Below the pieces are notes generated by a model. That model was not told where the DNA came from. It saw nothing but the letters and a program-made list of their open reading frames with translations, and ran no database searches. A stretch of 64,000 nt of DNA from Candidatus Roseilinea mizusawaensis. Lineage in GTDB: Bacteria > Chloroflexota > Anaerolineae > J036 > Brachytrichaceae. The DNA lies in NCBI GenBank assembly GCA_016841965.1, contig JAEANN010000002.1, forward strand, positions 62,001 to 126,000, read 5' to 3'. Each line of letters opens with the position of its first letter. Position 1 is the first letter of the stretch. This document shows positions 44,606 to 52,786 of the stretch, piece after piece. A program made the position numbers and the translations under genes.

Positions 44606-47600
44606 ATGCCAACTGCTAATAGCTCGCTCCAGCAGGCATTGAGCCGGCATGTCGCCGGCGAAGTGCGTTTCGATGATGCGATGCGTGTGCTGTACAGCAC
44701 CGACGCCAGCAACTATCAAGTGTGGCCGCAGGGCGTGGTATTGCCTAGAACTGCCGATGATGTGATTGCCGCAATCAATCTGTGCGCCGAACACGGTGCG
44801 CCCGTCATCCCGCGTGGCGGAGGGAGCGGCTTGTGCGGCCAGGCCATCGGCCCCGGCGTCATCCTCGATTTCTCTAAATATATGAATCAGGTGTTGGATG
44901 TGGATGCGACGGGCCGGCGTGCACATGTTCAGCCTGGTGTTGTCCTGCAGCAGTTGAACAAGAAGCTGGCGCCGATGAAGTTGCAGTTTGGCCCCGACCC
45001 GGCCAGCGGCGAGCGGGCGGTGATCGGCGGGATCATCGGCACCAATGCCACCGGCGCGCACTCCATCCGCCATGGCATGACCGCTGACCATGTCATCGCT
45101 ATGCGCTGTGTGCTGGCCGATGGCACGCTGGTGGAGTTCGGCCCGCGCGAGAACGGCCCGCAGGGCAAGCTGGAACAGGCTGTCGCCGAAATTGCGCGCC
45201 GGTACCATGCCGCCATCCGGCAAGATTTTCCCAAAGTTTGGCGACGCGCCAGCGGCTATAACCTGGATTTTGTCGCCGAGATGCTGGCTTATGATCCGGC
45301 CCACCCCGAAGCCGGCCTCATCGACGCCAGCCGCAATCGTCAATCGCTCAACTACCAGTCACACCTGGACATGATCAGCCGGTTCAACTTGTCTCCGCTG
45401 ATCGTGGGGTCGGAAGGCACCTTGGCTGTTGTGCTCGATGCCACGCTGAAGTTGATGCCAAAGCCGGCCCGCACCGGCCTGATGGTGTGTGCGTTCAACT
45501 CACTCTACGAGGCCATGGATGCCACGCCGGCCATGCTCACCAGCGACCCCTCCGCGCTGGAGCTAATGGATGGGCTGATGGTGCGACTGGCGCGCGGCTT
45601 GCCCGAGCAGGCGCGCAAGATGACTTGGTTGAGCGGCGACCCGGACGCCGTGTTAATTGTGGAATTTGACGGCGAGACGGAAGACGAAGTGAAGGCCGGC
45701 TTCGAGCGCCTGAAGCACGTGCTGGCGCAAGAACACATCCCCTGCTCGGTCGCCGAGTTGATCGATGCGCAGGCGCAGGCCGATGTGTGGGCGGTGCGCA
45801 AAATTGGGCTGGGCATTTTGCTCAGCATCCGCAGCGACCACAAGCCGATTTCGGTGATTGAAGATGTGGCGGTGCCGGTGGCCCGGCTGGGCGAGTATGT
45901 GCGCCGCATGCGCGAGGTGTTCGCCCGCCACAAGACCGACGGCGCATTCTACGCGCACGCCAGCGCCGGCGTGCTGCACGTGCGCCCTCTGGTCAACCTG
46001 AAAACCGTCGAGGGCCTGCACGCGATGGAGGACATCGGCCTCAGCGCCCTGGCGCTCTGCCGCGAGATGGGCGGCGCGCTGAGCGGCGAGCACGGCGACG
46101 GCTATGAGCGCACGCGCTGGAACGAGCCGCTGTATGGCAAAGCGGTGTATCAGGCGTTCTGCGAAATCAAGGACGCCTTTGACCCACGTGGTCTGCTCAA
46201 CCCCGGCAAAAAAGTGCGCGGCCAAGCGATGGAAGACTTCATGCGCATCGGGCCATGGCTGAAGATGAAGCCGTATTCGAGCGTGTTCACCTATCAGCAA
46301 GATGGCTCGTTCGCCGGCCTGGTGGAGCAATGCAACGGCAACGGCATTTGTCGCAAGGTAGATGGCGGTGTGATGTGCCCCTCGTACCGCGCCACGCTCG
46401 ATGAAACGCACAGCACGCGTGGGCGCGCCAATCTGTTGCGCCACTTCATCACCGATCCCGCAACGTGGAACAAAAACGGCCACCCGCCGGCGCACAGCAA
46501 CAGCGCGGCCTCCCCAATCGCTCAATCGTCAATCGTCAATCGTCAGTCCGACATCCCCGTGATCTCGATGGACGACGTGAAGTCTGCGCTGTCATTGTGC
46601 CTGTCGTGCAAAGCCTGCCACACCGAATGCCCCTCCAGCGTGGACATGTCGAAGCTGAAGAGTGATTTTCTGGAGCACTATTACGCCGAGCGCGGCAAAC
46701 CGCTGCGGGCGTGGATGTTCGGTCATTTCGCCAATCTCAGCGCGCTGGCTGCGCCCTTCGCGCCGCTCGCCAACTGGGTATTCAAGCTCGGCGTCACCAA
46801 GTGGGTGATGAGGCAGGCAGGTGTTACAGACCAGCGTCCCTTCCCGCACTTCGCGTCGCAGACTTTCAGAGCGTGGTGGCGGCGGCGTCAGCAGGTAGGA
46901 GACAGGAAACAGCAGTCGAACGGGTCGCCAATCCAAAATCCAAAATCCAAGATCCAAAATCAGCGGTCTGTGGTGCTGTTCGCCGATACGTTCGCCAATT
47001 ACAACCACCCGCATGTGGCGCAGCAGGCTGTGGCGTTGCTGGAGGCAGCCGGTTATCGCGTCATCGTGCCGGATTGCAAGTGCTGTGGGCGCACGCTGGT
47101 GTCACAGGGGCAGCCAGGCGAGGTTGTGCCGCTGGCCAAACACAATATTAAAACGCTGGCGCCGCTGGCGAAGCAGGGCTTGCCCATTCTGGGTCTGGAG
47201 CCGAGCTGCATCGCGATGTTCAAGGATGACTATCTGGACATGCTGCCCGGCGACGACACCAAAGCCGTGGGCGACGCTTTCATGGGTGTCGAGGATTTTC
47301 TGGCGCGCGAGGCGGCCGGCGGCGAGCGCGGCTTCAAACTGACCATGCGTTTCCCCAACAACGCAGACGTGCTGGTGCACGGTCACTGTCACCAGAAGGC
47401 CGGCTGGGGCACGCAGGGTATGAAGCAGGCCATGACGATGGCCGGCTATCGCGTCAAAGAGATCGATTCGACATGCTGCGGCATGGCCGGCGCGTTTGGC
47501 TACGAGGCCGAGCACTTCGAGGTCTCGAAAAGGGTCGGTGAGCTGTCGGTGTTGCCGGCGGTGCGCGCTGCCTCTGCCGAGACGCTGATCGTGGCGCCCG

Positions 47601-47683
47601 GCACGTCTTGCCGTGAACAAATCGAGCAACTGGGCGGGCGTACGCCGCTGCACCCGGTGGAAATCCTGGAAGTGCAGCGATAG
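44606..47683 (+). CDS. YdiJ-like FAD-linked and Fe-S D-2-hydroxyacid dehydrogenase
   Basis: 1025 residues, a GlcD-GlcF-type fusion. Residues ~20-260: FAD-binding type 4 ('PRTADDVIAAINLCAEHGAPVIPRGGGSGLCGQAIGPG', 'GGIIGTNATGAHSIRHGMTADHV'). Then the FAD-oxidase C domain ('GALSGEHGDGYERTRWNE', 'FDPRGLLNPGKK'). Two Fe-S binding segments follow: 'CNGNGICRKVDGGVMCPSYRATLDE' region and 'CLSCKACHTECPSSVDM'. The tail has two CCG-type domains ('CKCCGRTLVSQG', 'HCHQKAGW', 'STCCGMAGAFG'). Likely oxidises D-lactate, D-2-hydroxyglutarate or glycolate and feeds electrons to quinone. Two heptad arrays (46515-46548, 46929-46962) code for linkers beside the Fe-S domains. Confidence 0.9.
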   Translation: MPTANSSLQQALSRHVAGEVRFDDAMRVLYSTDASNYQVWPQGVVLPRTADDVIAAINLCAEHGAPVIPRGGGSGLCGQAIGPGVILDFSKYMNQVLDVDATGRRAHVQPGVVLQQLNKKLAPMKLQFGPDPASGERAVIGGIIGTNATGAHSIRHGMTADHVIAMRCVLADGTLVEFGPRENGPQGKLEQAVAEIARRYHAAIRQDFPKVWRRASGYNLDFVAEMLAYDPAHPEAGLIDASRNRQSLNYQSHLDMISRFNLSPLIVGSEGTLAVVLDATLKLMPKPARTGLMVCAFNSLYEAMDATPAMLTSDPSALELMDGLMVRLARGLPEQARKMTWLSGDPDAVLIVEFDGETEDEVKAGFERLKHVLAQEHIPCSVAELIDAQAQADVWAVRKIGLGILLSIRSDHKPISVIEDVAVPVARLGEYVRRMREVFARHKTDGAFYAHASAGVLHVRPLVNLKTVEGLHAMEDIGLSALALCREMGGALSGEHGDGYERTRWNEPLYGKAVYQAFCEIKDAFDPRGLLNPGKKVRGQAMEDFMRIGPWLKMKPYSSVFTYQQDGSFAGLVEQCNGNGICRKVDGGVMCPSYRATLDETHSTRGRANLLRHFITDPATWNKNGHPPAHSNSAASPIAQSSIVNRQSDIPVISMDDVKSALSLCLSCKACHTECPSSVDMSKLKSDFLEHYYAERGKPLRAWMFGHFANLSALAAPFAPLANWVFKLGVTKWVMRQAGVTDQRPFPHFASQTFRAWWRRRQQVGDRKQQSNGSPIQNPKSKIQNQRSVVLFADTFANYNHPHVAQQAVALLEAAGYRVIVPDCKCCGRTLVSQGQPGEVVPLAKHNIKTLAPLAKQGLPILGLEPSCIAMFKDDYLDMLPGDDTKAVGDAFMGVEDFLAREAAGGERGFKLTMRFPNNADVLVHGHCHQKAGWGTQGMKQAMTMAGYRVKEIDSTCCGMAGAFGYEAEHFEVSKRVGELSVLPAVRAASAETLIVAPGTSCREQIEQLGGRTPLHPVEILEVQR
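46515..46548. repeat. Heptad array inside the FAD/Fe-S gene (1)
   Basis: CAATCGC/TCAATCG-type units (CTCAATC, GTCAATC, GTCAATC, GTCAGTC), encoding 'PIAQSSIVNRQSDIP' between two Fe-S segments. Confidence 0.85.
46929..46962. repeat. Heptad array inside the FAD/Fe-S gene (2)
   Basis: CAATCCAAAATCCAAAATCC-type heptads, encoding 'SPIQNPKSKIQNQRS' just before the CCG domains. Confidence 0.85.
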
Positions 47684-47695
47684 GCCGGCATACAG

Positions 47696-48505
47696 ATGTC
47701 TCTCATCACCAGCCGAAGCAATGCGCGCGTCAAGCAGATACGCGCGTTGCGGCAGCGCAAGGAACGCGACGCCACCGGCCTATGCCTCATCGAAGGCGTC
47801 CGCCATGTGAGCGAGGCTGCCGAAGCCGGCGTAACGCTCGAAGCCATCGCCTATGTCCCCGACCAGCTCACCAGCCCGTTTGCCCTGTCATTCATCGCGC
47901 AGCAGGCCGCGCGCGGGGTGCCCTGTCTGCCGCTGACAGCCGAGGTCTTTGAGTCCATCGCAGACAAAGACAGCCCGCAGGGGATGCTGGCAATTGCTCG
48001 CCAGCGCAAAGCCAGCCTGGCAGAGATGTCGCCGGCCGGCGCCGATCTGGTGGTTGCGCTGGTCGCCCCGCAGGATCCCGGCAATGTCGGCTCCATTCTG
48101 CGCACAATCGACGCAGTGGGCGCCGGCGCGTTGATGCTGCTTGATGCGTCGGTTGACCCGTATCATCCCACCTGTGTGCGCGCCAGCATGGGCGCCCTGT
48201 TCTGGCATCCGGTGGCGATGGCGGCGTTCGATGAGTTTGTGGCCTGGGCGCGCCGGCATGGTTATCGCATCGTCGGCACCTCGGCGCGCGGCGCAGTCGA
48301 TTACCGACAGGCCGATTACACGCGCCCGCTTGTGTTGTTGATGGGCAGCGAACGCGAGGGATTGTCCGAGGCGCAGAAGGCAATCTGCCACCAGTTGGCG
48401 CGCATGCCAATGCAGGGCCGGGTCAGCTCCCTCAACCTCTCTGTGGCGACCGGCGTGATGTTGTACGCGGCGCTGGCGGCGCAATCTGACACAACAACAT
48501 CTTGA
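47696..48505 (+). CDS. SpoU/TrmH-family RNA 2'-O-methyltransferase
   Basis: 269 residues. N-terminal substrate-binding domain ('ITSRSNARVKQIRALRQRKERDATGLCLIEGVRHV') then the SPOUT knot: motif 1 'LVAPQDPGNVGSILRT', motif 2 'LVLLMGSEREGLS', motif 3 'MQGRVSSLNLSVATGVMLY'. Methylates a ribose in 23S rRNA or tRNA; the exact site is not readable. It follows the FAD/Fe-S gene by 12 nt and may be read from it. Its last 74 nt overlap, in the opposite direction, the 3' end of the next gene. Confidence 0.92.
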   Translation: MSLITSRSNARVKQIRALRQRKERDATGLCLIEGVRHVSEAAEAGVTLEAIAYVPDQLTSPFALSFIAQQAARGVPCLPLTAEVFESIADKDSPQGMLAIARQRKASLAEMSPAGADLVVALVAPQDPGNVGSILRTIDAVGAGALMLLDASVDPYHPTCVRASMGALFWHPVAMAAFDEFVAWARRHGYRIVGTSARGAVDYRQADYTRPLVLLMGSEREGLSEAQKAICHQLARMPMQGRVSSLNLSVATGVMLYAALAAQSDTTTS

Positions 48506-49451
48506 GATACGGTTGCGCGCCAGCAGCCACGGGGAAATCAATCTCAGGCTCATGCAGGGCGCGCACGATGCGCCCCTGCACCCCGGCCAGCCCTTCGGTC
48601 ACGCGGGCGCGAAAGGCGCGCAGCGTGAGCTGGTGCTGATTGGTGGCTGCGATCAGCCAGCCGCCCGGCTGCGTCACCTGGGCTGCCAGCGCTACCAGGC
48701 CGGCCATATCCCGTTCGACCGAAAAGCGCGATTGGCGCGTGGTCGAGAAGCTGGGCGGATCGAGGATCACGATGTCGAAGCGTTGTCCGCGCCGGGCGAA
48801 ACGGCGCAGCCAGTCGAACACGTCGCCGGCCACGAAATCCGTCTTCACCGGCTGCAAGCCGTTCAGCGTGTAATTGTGCGCGCCCCAGTCTAGGATGCGC
48901 CGCGAGATGTCGAGGTTGAGCGCGCGCGCCGCGCCCCCCGCCAGCGCCGCGACGCCAAACCCACACGTGTAGGCGAACGTGTTCAGCACGGTTTTGCCGG
49001 CGGACACCGATCGCAGCCAGGCGCGCGCCTCGCGCATGTCGAGGAACAGGCCGGGATTCAAGCCGTCGCCGGGGCGAATCTCAAAACGCAAGCCGTTTTC
49101 CAGCGCCGTGACGGCCTCGACCGGTTGGCCCAGAATTGGCGCAGGCGGAGCCAGCGCCCGACGCGCGGCGTCATCCAGGGTGTTGGCCTGCGCCGGCCGA
49201 TATTTCACATAGACGCTGCGCGCGCCGGCGCGTTCGGCCAGTGCGCGCAGACTGCCCATGGGCGGGGCGACAATGGCGCCCTCGCTGTACACATGCGCAA
49301 CCAGCGCGTCGCCATAGCGGTCTACGGCCAGATCGGGAAACCCATCGGCGGCGCGGTTGATGAGCCGGTAGGCGGTGGTATGGAGCGCGCTGTGTAGCGC
49401 GGCGCGACGGTGCCAGGCTGTGTCGAGCAGGCCGGCGAGGGGAGCTGGCAT
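48432..49451 (-). CDS. RlmI-like 23S rRNA (cytosine-C5) methyltransferase
   Basis: 339 residues from the ATG at 49451, which has TATAAT 7 nt upstream. N-terminal PUA-type piece ('YRLINRAADGFPDLAVDRYGDALVAHVYSEGA'), then a class I methyltransferase: 'GLNPGLFLDMREARAWLR', SAM loop 'VLNTFAYTCGFGVAALAGGA', 'LDISRRILDWGAHNYTLNG', catalytic 'DIVILDPPSFSTTRQ'. Like RlmI it probably methylates a cytosine in 23S rRNA. The C-terminal tail ('RTTSRRSPQRG') lies in the 74-nt antisense overlap with the TrmH-family gene and may be an extension by loss of an earlier stop. Confidence 0.88.
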   Translation of the reverse strand: MPAPLAGLLDTAWHRRAALHSALHTTAYRLINRAADGFPDLAVDRYGDALVAHVYSEGAIVAPPMGSLRALAERAGARSVYVKYRPAQANTLDDAARRALAPPAPILGQPVEAVTALENGLRFEIRPGDGLNPGLFLDMREARAWLRSVSAGKTVLNTFAYTCGFGVAALAGGAARALNLDISRRILDWGAHNYTLNGLQPVKTDFVAGDVFDWLRRFARRGQRFDIVILDPPSFSTTRQSRFSVERDMAGLVALAAQVTQPGGWLIAATNQHQLTLRAFRARVTEGLAGVQGRIVRALHEPEIDFPVAAGAQPYLKMLLCQIAPPAPRTTSRRSPQRG

Positions 49452-49458
49452 GGCCGGG

Positions 49459-49464
49459 ATTATA
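49459..49464 (-). promoter_or_regulatory. TATAAT box 7 nt before start (leaderless)
   Basis: Perfect -10 consensus on the minus strand, followed by CCCGGCC and the ATG at 49451, the same context as at 34828. Confidence 0.55.
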
Positions 49465-49492
49465 GCGACGGGGATTTTGCTCTGATCGGTGC

Positions 49493-50140
49493 TTAACTCA
49501 CGCGCGCTGCGCGTCCCGCCATCGAATAGATCACCGGCGCGGCGATCCACACGATGATGGGAAGCCACGGGCTGATCAGCGCAAGGGGTATCGAGACGAG
49601 AAAGACGGCGGGTTTGCTAAGCTCCACAAGGGTGAATCGGCGCACGTAGCCGGCCGGGATGGCGCTATCCAGCAACCGTCCGCGATAGGCGGCATACAGC
49701 CATGTCACGTCTCTGGAGAACAGCATGATGGCCACACCGCCGGCATACAACATCTGCGCGAAGGGCAGGTTGCCATATTCGCCCACAATGGCAGTGGCGA
49801 AGGGCGCAAGCGCCACGAGCATGAGGTGAACGAGGTTCAGCCACAGCAGAGGGCGATCGTGGCGGCGAATCATGCGAAACATGGCATGGTGGCTGATCCA
49901 GTTGCCGCCGATGATGGTGAAACCGATGAAATAAGCGAGCAGTTTGGGCCACAGATCAAGCACCGCGCGCGGCAGTTCCTGGGCAGCCAAACTGTTGGCT
50001 ATCTCCGGCACTTTGATTTCAAGGGCAAGCAGCGTGATGGCGATGGCCATCACTGCGTCGCTGAAAAACACCAGGCGCTCGAACTCGAGTCCCTTTTCAG
50101 CGTCCTCTGGGGTGTGCGTCTCAAGGTTGCTCATGGGCAT
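49493..50140 (-). CDS. TMEM175-like (DUF1211) membrane protein
   Basis: 215 residues with six hydrophobic segments. The first carries 'RLVFFSDAVMAIAITLLALEIKVP', the F-S-D signature of TMEM175 potassium channels; bacterial members have one six-TM unit and work as tetramers. 'FIGFTIIGGNWISHHAMFRMIRRHDRPLLWLNLVHLM' also fits. It should conduct K+ across the cytoplasmic membrane with weak selectivity. No ribosome site is visible at either ATG (50140 or 50134). Confidence 0.85.
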   Translation of the reverse strand: MPMSNLETHTPEDAEKGLEFERLVFFSDAVMAIAITLLALEIKVPEIANSLAAQELPRAVLDLWPKLLAYFIGFTIIGGNWISHHAMFRMIRRHDRPLLWLNLVHLMLVALAPFATAIVGEYGNLPFAQMLYAGGVAIMLFSRDVTWLYAAYRGRLLDSAIPAGYVRRFTLVELSKPAVFLVSIPLALISPWLPIIVWIAAPVIYSMAGRAARVS

Positions 50141-50174
50141 GCGTGCAAGAGTGTGCCCGCATTATGCCGTGAAA

Positions 50175-50201
50175 TCTCCCGGCGGCGATGTCGCCGGGAG
50201 A
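50175..50201 (-). terminator. Hairpin after the GIN lipoprotein gene
   Basis: TCTCCCGGCG / CGCCGGGAGA, perfect 10-bp stem, 7-nt loop, with ATTTCAC after it on the minus strand. Confidence 0.6.
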
Positions 50202-50232
50202 TTGGGCCGGTTAAGCCGGTTAAGGACGACGG

Positions 50233-50973
50233 TCAGCGGGGCCGGATGCTGCCGCTGCCGCTGTCGGTCTGGCGGACAACCGGGTTGCCGGCGTAGGTGA
50301 TCGAGCCGCTGCCGGACACCGTTGCGTCGAGGTCGCCGGTGACGGTCACGTGCGCGTCACCGGAGCCGCTGGTGCGAACGATTGCCTGTCCGGCGGTCAG
50401 GCCGCTGCCGTTGTACGACCCGCTCCCGCTGACGGTGACATCCAGTGTGTCGGATGCGCCGTTGACGGTGACGGAACCGGAGGCAGTCAGGTGGGCCTTG
50501 AGCGCGCGGACATTCAGTGTATCGATGCTGAGGTTGCCCGATCCGTTGACGCGGAGGGTCAGATCGCCGGCTTCCAAGCTGCGCGCAGTGATGTTGCCGG
50601 AGGCCGTGGCAACGATCTCATTCAGGTTCCTGACCGTGAGCCGGAACACGATGGGGCGCATGGCGCGAATACTGGTGTTGGGCTTGAAGCCCAGAACCAG
50701 CCGGCCATTGCGCACGTCGCTGGTGAGCAACGGCAGGATGTTGTCCTCGGCTTCGATTTCCAGCGATTCGGCGTTGCCTTGCGTGATCTCCAGGTTGCCC
50801 GAGTTGGTCAGCTCGACGGCGGTGACGCCGCTGATCTGGCGGGTCTGTGTCTTGACGTTGCCGGAGCCGGTGACGCCGGCGAACCTGTTGGGAAATGTGG
50901 CGGGCCGGCAGCCGACGAGCGCGATGGACGAAATGATGAGTGCGCCAAATACGATTGGGGTGAAGCGATGCAT
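50233..50973 (-). CDS. GIN-domain (DUF2807) lipoprotein
   Basis: 246 residues from the ATG at 50973 with AAGGAG close upstream. Lipobox 'SSIALVGC' puts it on the outer face of the membrane. The mature part is a putative auto-transporter adhesin head GIN domain (PF10988): right-handed beta-helix-like repeats of 'SGNLEITQGN', 'ASGNITARSLEAG', 'GSGNLSIDTLN', 'SGSVTVNGASD', 'GSGSYNGSG', 'GSGDAHVTVTGD', 'GSGSITYAG'. Function in most bacteria is unknown; adhesion or envelope stress roles are guessed. Ends in repeats rich in Gly-Ser. Confidence 0.88.
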   Translation of the reverse strand: MHRFTPIVFGALIISSIALVGCRPATFPNRFAGVTGSGNVKTQTRQISGVTAVELTNSGNLEITQGNAESLEIEAEDNILPLLTSDVRNGRLVLGFKPNTSIRAMRPIVFRLTVRNLNEIVATASGNITARSLEAGDLTLRVNGSGNLSIDTLNVRALKAHLTASGSVTVNGASDTLDVTVSGSGSYNGSGLTAGQAIVRTSGSGDAHVTVTGDLDATVSGSGSITYAGNPVVRQTDSGSGSIRPR

Positions 50974-51188
50974 GGTGCTCCTTGTTGAAAGTCGATCTGG
51001 TGTGATCGGGAGTCTGATCGTGACGCGGGCAGCGTAGCGCGACGGGGCGCTCGCGGCATCCGACGAATGGGCGAGGCGCTGCTGGTGCTTGGTCGGAAGG
51101 CGGTTGTGGGCCATCTGGGGGCGGTTGCGACCGCAATTTCGACGCAATGGGAGCCAAAAAGCGCCTGTGGCCGGCGAGGTGCTTGTGA

Positions 51189-51226
51189 TAAAATGCGCAA
51201 ACTCGCCAGGCCGGAACCCGGCCTGG
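51189..51226 (+). promoter_or_regulatory. nuo operon leader: -10 box and hairpin
   Basis: TAAAAT (51189-51194, preceded by TGTGA, extended -10 style) and a perfect 9-bp hairpin CCAGGCCGG-AAC-CCGGCCTGG (51206-51226), 20 nt before the nuoA start. The remaining bases from 50974 hold no gene that I can support. Confidence 0.4.
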
Positions 51227-51246
51227 CTCAATCATGGAGTGGCAAG

Positions 51247-51621
51247 GTGTCGGAGTATTGGTCGATTCTGGTGCTGTTCGTGCTGTCTGTGGCGTTGGCG
51301 GTGCTCGTCGTCCTCATCTCCATCCTGTTCGGCCCCCGACGCCGCGCGAAGCTGGCTCGTAAGCAAGCGCCCTATGAGAGCGGCATGATGGCGATTGGGG
51401 CAGCCCAGCGCCGGCTGCCCGTGCGCTTTTATCTGATTGCTGTCTTGTTTATCTTGTTCGATGTCGAGGTGATCTTTCTCTTCTCGCTTGCTGCGGCATT
51501 GCGCGATCTGGGCTGGCCGGGATTCTTTGCCCTGTTCGTATTCGTAGTTGTGCTGCTCTTGGGCGATGTATGGTTGTGGAAGAAGGGTGCTTTTGAGTGG
51601 GAGACGATGGACAAGCCGTAA
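51247..51621 (+). CDS. nuoA: NADH-quinone oxidoreductase subunit A
   Basis: 124 residues from a GTG at 51247 with GGAG 8 nt upstream. Three membrane helices; conserved 'KQAPYESGM' and 'RLPVRFYLIAVLFILFDVEVIFLFSLA' (Asp and Glu of the quinone-end switch loop). First gene of complex I, which couples NADH oxidation to proton pumping. Confidence 0.95.
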   Translation: MSEYWSILVLFVLSVALAVLVVLISILFGPRRRAKLARKQAPYESGMMAIGAAQRRLPVRFYLIAVLFILFDVEVIFLFSLAAALRDLGWPGFFALFVFVVVLLLGDVWLWKKGAFEWETMDKP

Positions 51622-51681
51622 GTAGCACAACATTAATTTTGTGCTACACAAAGCTCAGCGATCTTGTTTTAAGGTAAAGGT

Positions 51682-52164
51682 ATGGGTCTGGAACAAAAAC
51701 TGGGCGATATGGGGGTGGTGACCACTTCGCTGGAAAAGGCGGTTGGCTGGGCGCGCTCGAATGCGATCTGGCCGATGCTATTCGGTCTGGCATGTTGCGC
51801 TATCGAAATGATGAGCACGCAGGCCAGCCGCTATGACCTGTCGCGTTTTGGCATGGAGTTGATGCGGGCCAGCCCGCGCCAGTCTGACCTGATGATTGTC
51901 GCGGGGCGCGTCAGCCGCAAGATGGCGCCGGTGCTGCGCACGCTGTACGACCAGATGCCGGATCCAAAATGGGTGATTGCCATGGGCGATTGTGCGTCGT
52001 GCGGCGGCGTGTTTAACAACTACGCCATCGTGCAGGGTGTGGATGAGGTTGTGCCGGTAGATGTGTATGTGGCCGGCTGCCCGCCCCGGCCCGAGACGCT
52101 CATCGAGGGCATCCTGAAACTCCAGGACAAGATCAAGCAGGAGCCGCTAAAAAAGTGGCAGTGA
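51682..52164 (+). CDS. nuoB: NADH-quinone oxidoreductase subunit B
   Basis: 160 residues. Holds the terminal N2 4Fe-4S cluster that reduces quinone: tandem Cys in '[10 protein letters not shown]', '[10 protein letters not shown]' and 'VAGCPPRPE'. AAGGTAAAGG precedes the ATG. A heptad array fills the gap to nuoC. Confidence 0.97.
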   Translation: MGLEQKLGDMGVVTTSLEKAVGWARSNAIWPMLFGLACCAIEMMSTQASRYDLSRFGMELMRASPRQSDLMIVAGRVSRKMAPVLRTLYDQMPDPKWVIAMGDCASCGGVFNNYAIVQGVDEVVPVDVYVAGCPPRPETLIEGILKLQDKIKQEPLKKWQ

Positions 52165-52165
52165 C

Positions 52166-52193
52166 GATTTTAGATTTGGGATTTTGGATTGTT
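52166..52193. repeat. Heptad array between nuoB and nuoC
   Basis: GATTTTA, GATTTGG, GATTTTG, GATTGTT, four units just after the nuoB stop. Confidence 0.85.
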
Positions 52194-52203
52194 GGCTGCC
52201 GAT

Positions 52204-52728
52204 ATGCCGGACACTCTAACTTCACTTGCTGATCTTTCGCGCATCGCAGCCGAGCTGGGCGATGCAGTCGTTGAAACCGTTGTCGCGCACGGCGAGATTA
52301 CGCTTATCACCACCCGCGAACGTCTGGTAGCGGTGTTGACCTGGCTGCGCGATCGACAGCAGTTCGAAATGCTGACCGATGAAACCTGCGTGGACTACTA
52401 TCCGAGGGAACCGCGCTTTGCGATTGTGTATCAGCTCAATTCACTATCGCGCCGGTTGCGTCTGCGCGTCAAGGTTTTCCTCAGCGAGTACGACAAAGTG
52501 GTCCCGACCGCGACCGGCGTGTATGCCGGCGCCAACTGGCTGGAGCGCGAGATCTACGATCTGTTTGGCGTCACGTTCGAGGGGCATCCTGATTTGCGAC
52601 GCATTTTGATGCCGCTCGGCTATGAAGGGCACCCGTTGCTGAAGGAAGTGCCGGTGACAGTTGAGGAAGTTGCGTTTTCATTCAACCGCCGGCGCATTGA
52701 CAGCGACAAGCCCTATGTCCGTGAATAA
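52204..52728 (+). CDS. nuoC: NADH-quinone oxidoreductase subunit C
   Basis: 174 residues from the ATG at 52204 (a TTG at 52189 is possible). Peripheral-arm subunit; marks are 'CVDYYPREPRFAIVYQLNSL', 'VPTATGVYAGANWLEREIYDLFGVTFEGHPDLRRILMPLGYEGHPL'. Separate from nuoD, unlike the fused nuoCD of enterics. No Shine-Dalgarno. Confidence 0.96.
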   Translation: MPDTLTSLADLSRIAAELGDAVVETVVAHGEITLITTRERLVAVLTWLRDRQQFEMLTDETCVDYYPREPRFAIVYQLNSLSRRLRLRVKVFLSEYDKVVPTATGVYAGANWLEREIYDLFGVTFEGHPDLRRILMPLGYEGHPLLKEVPVTVEEVAFSFNRRRIDSDKPYVRE

Positions 52729-52786
52729 CCTGTTGCTTGCAGCATCTGCCGTCTGACTAGCGGCTACTGACTTCTGATTACTCACG

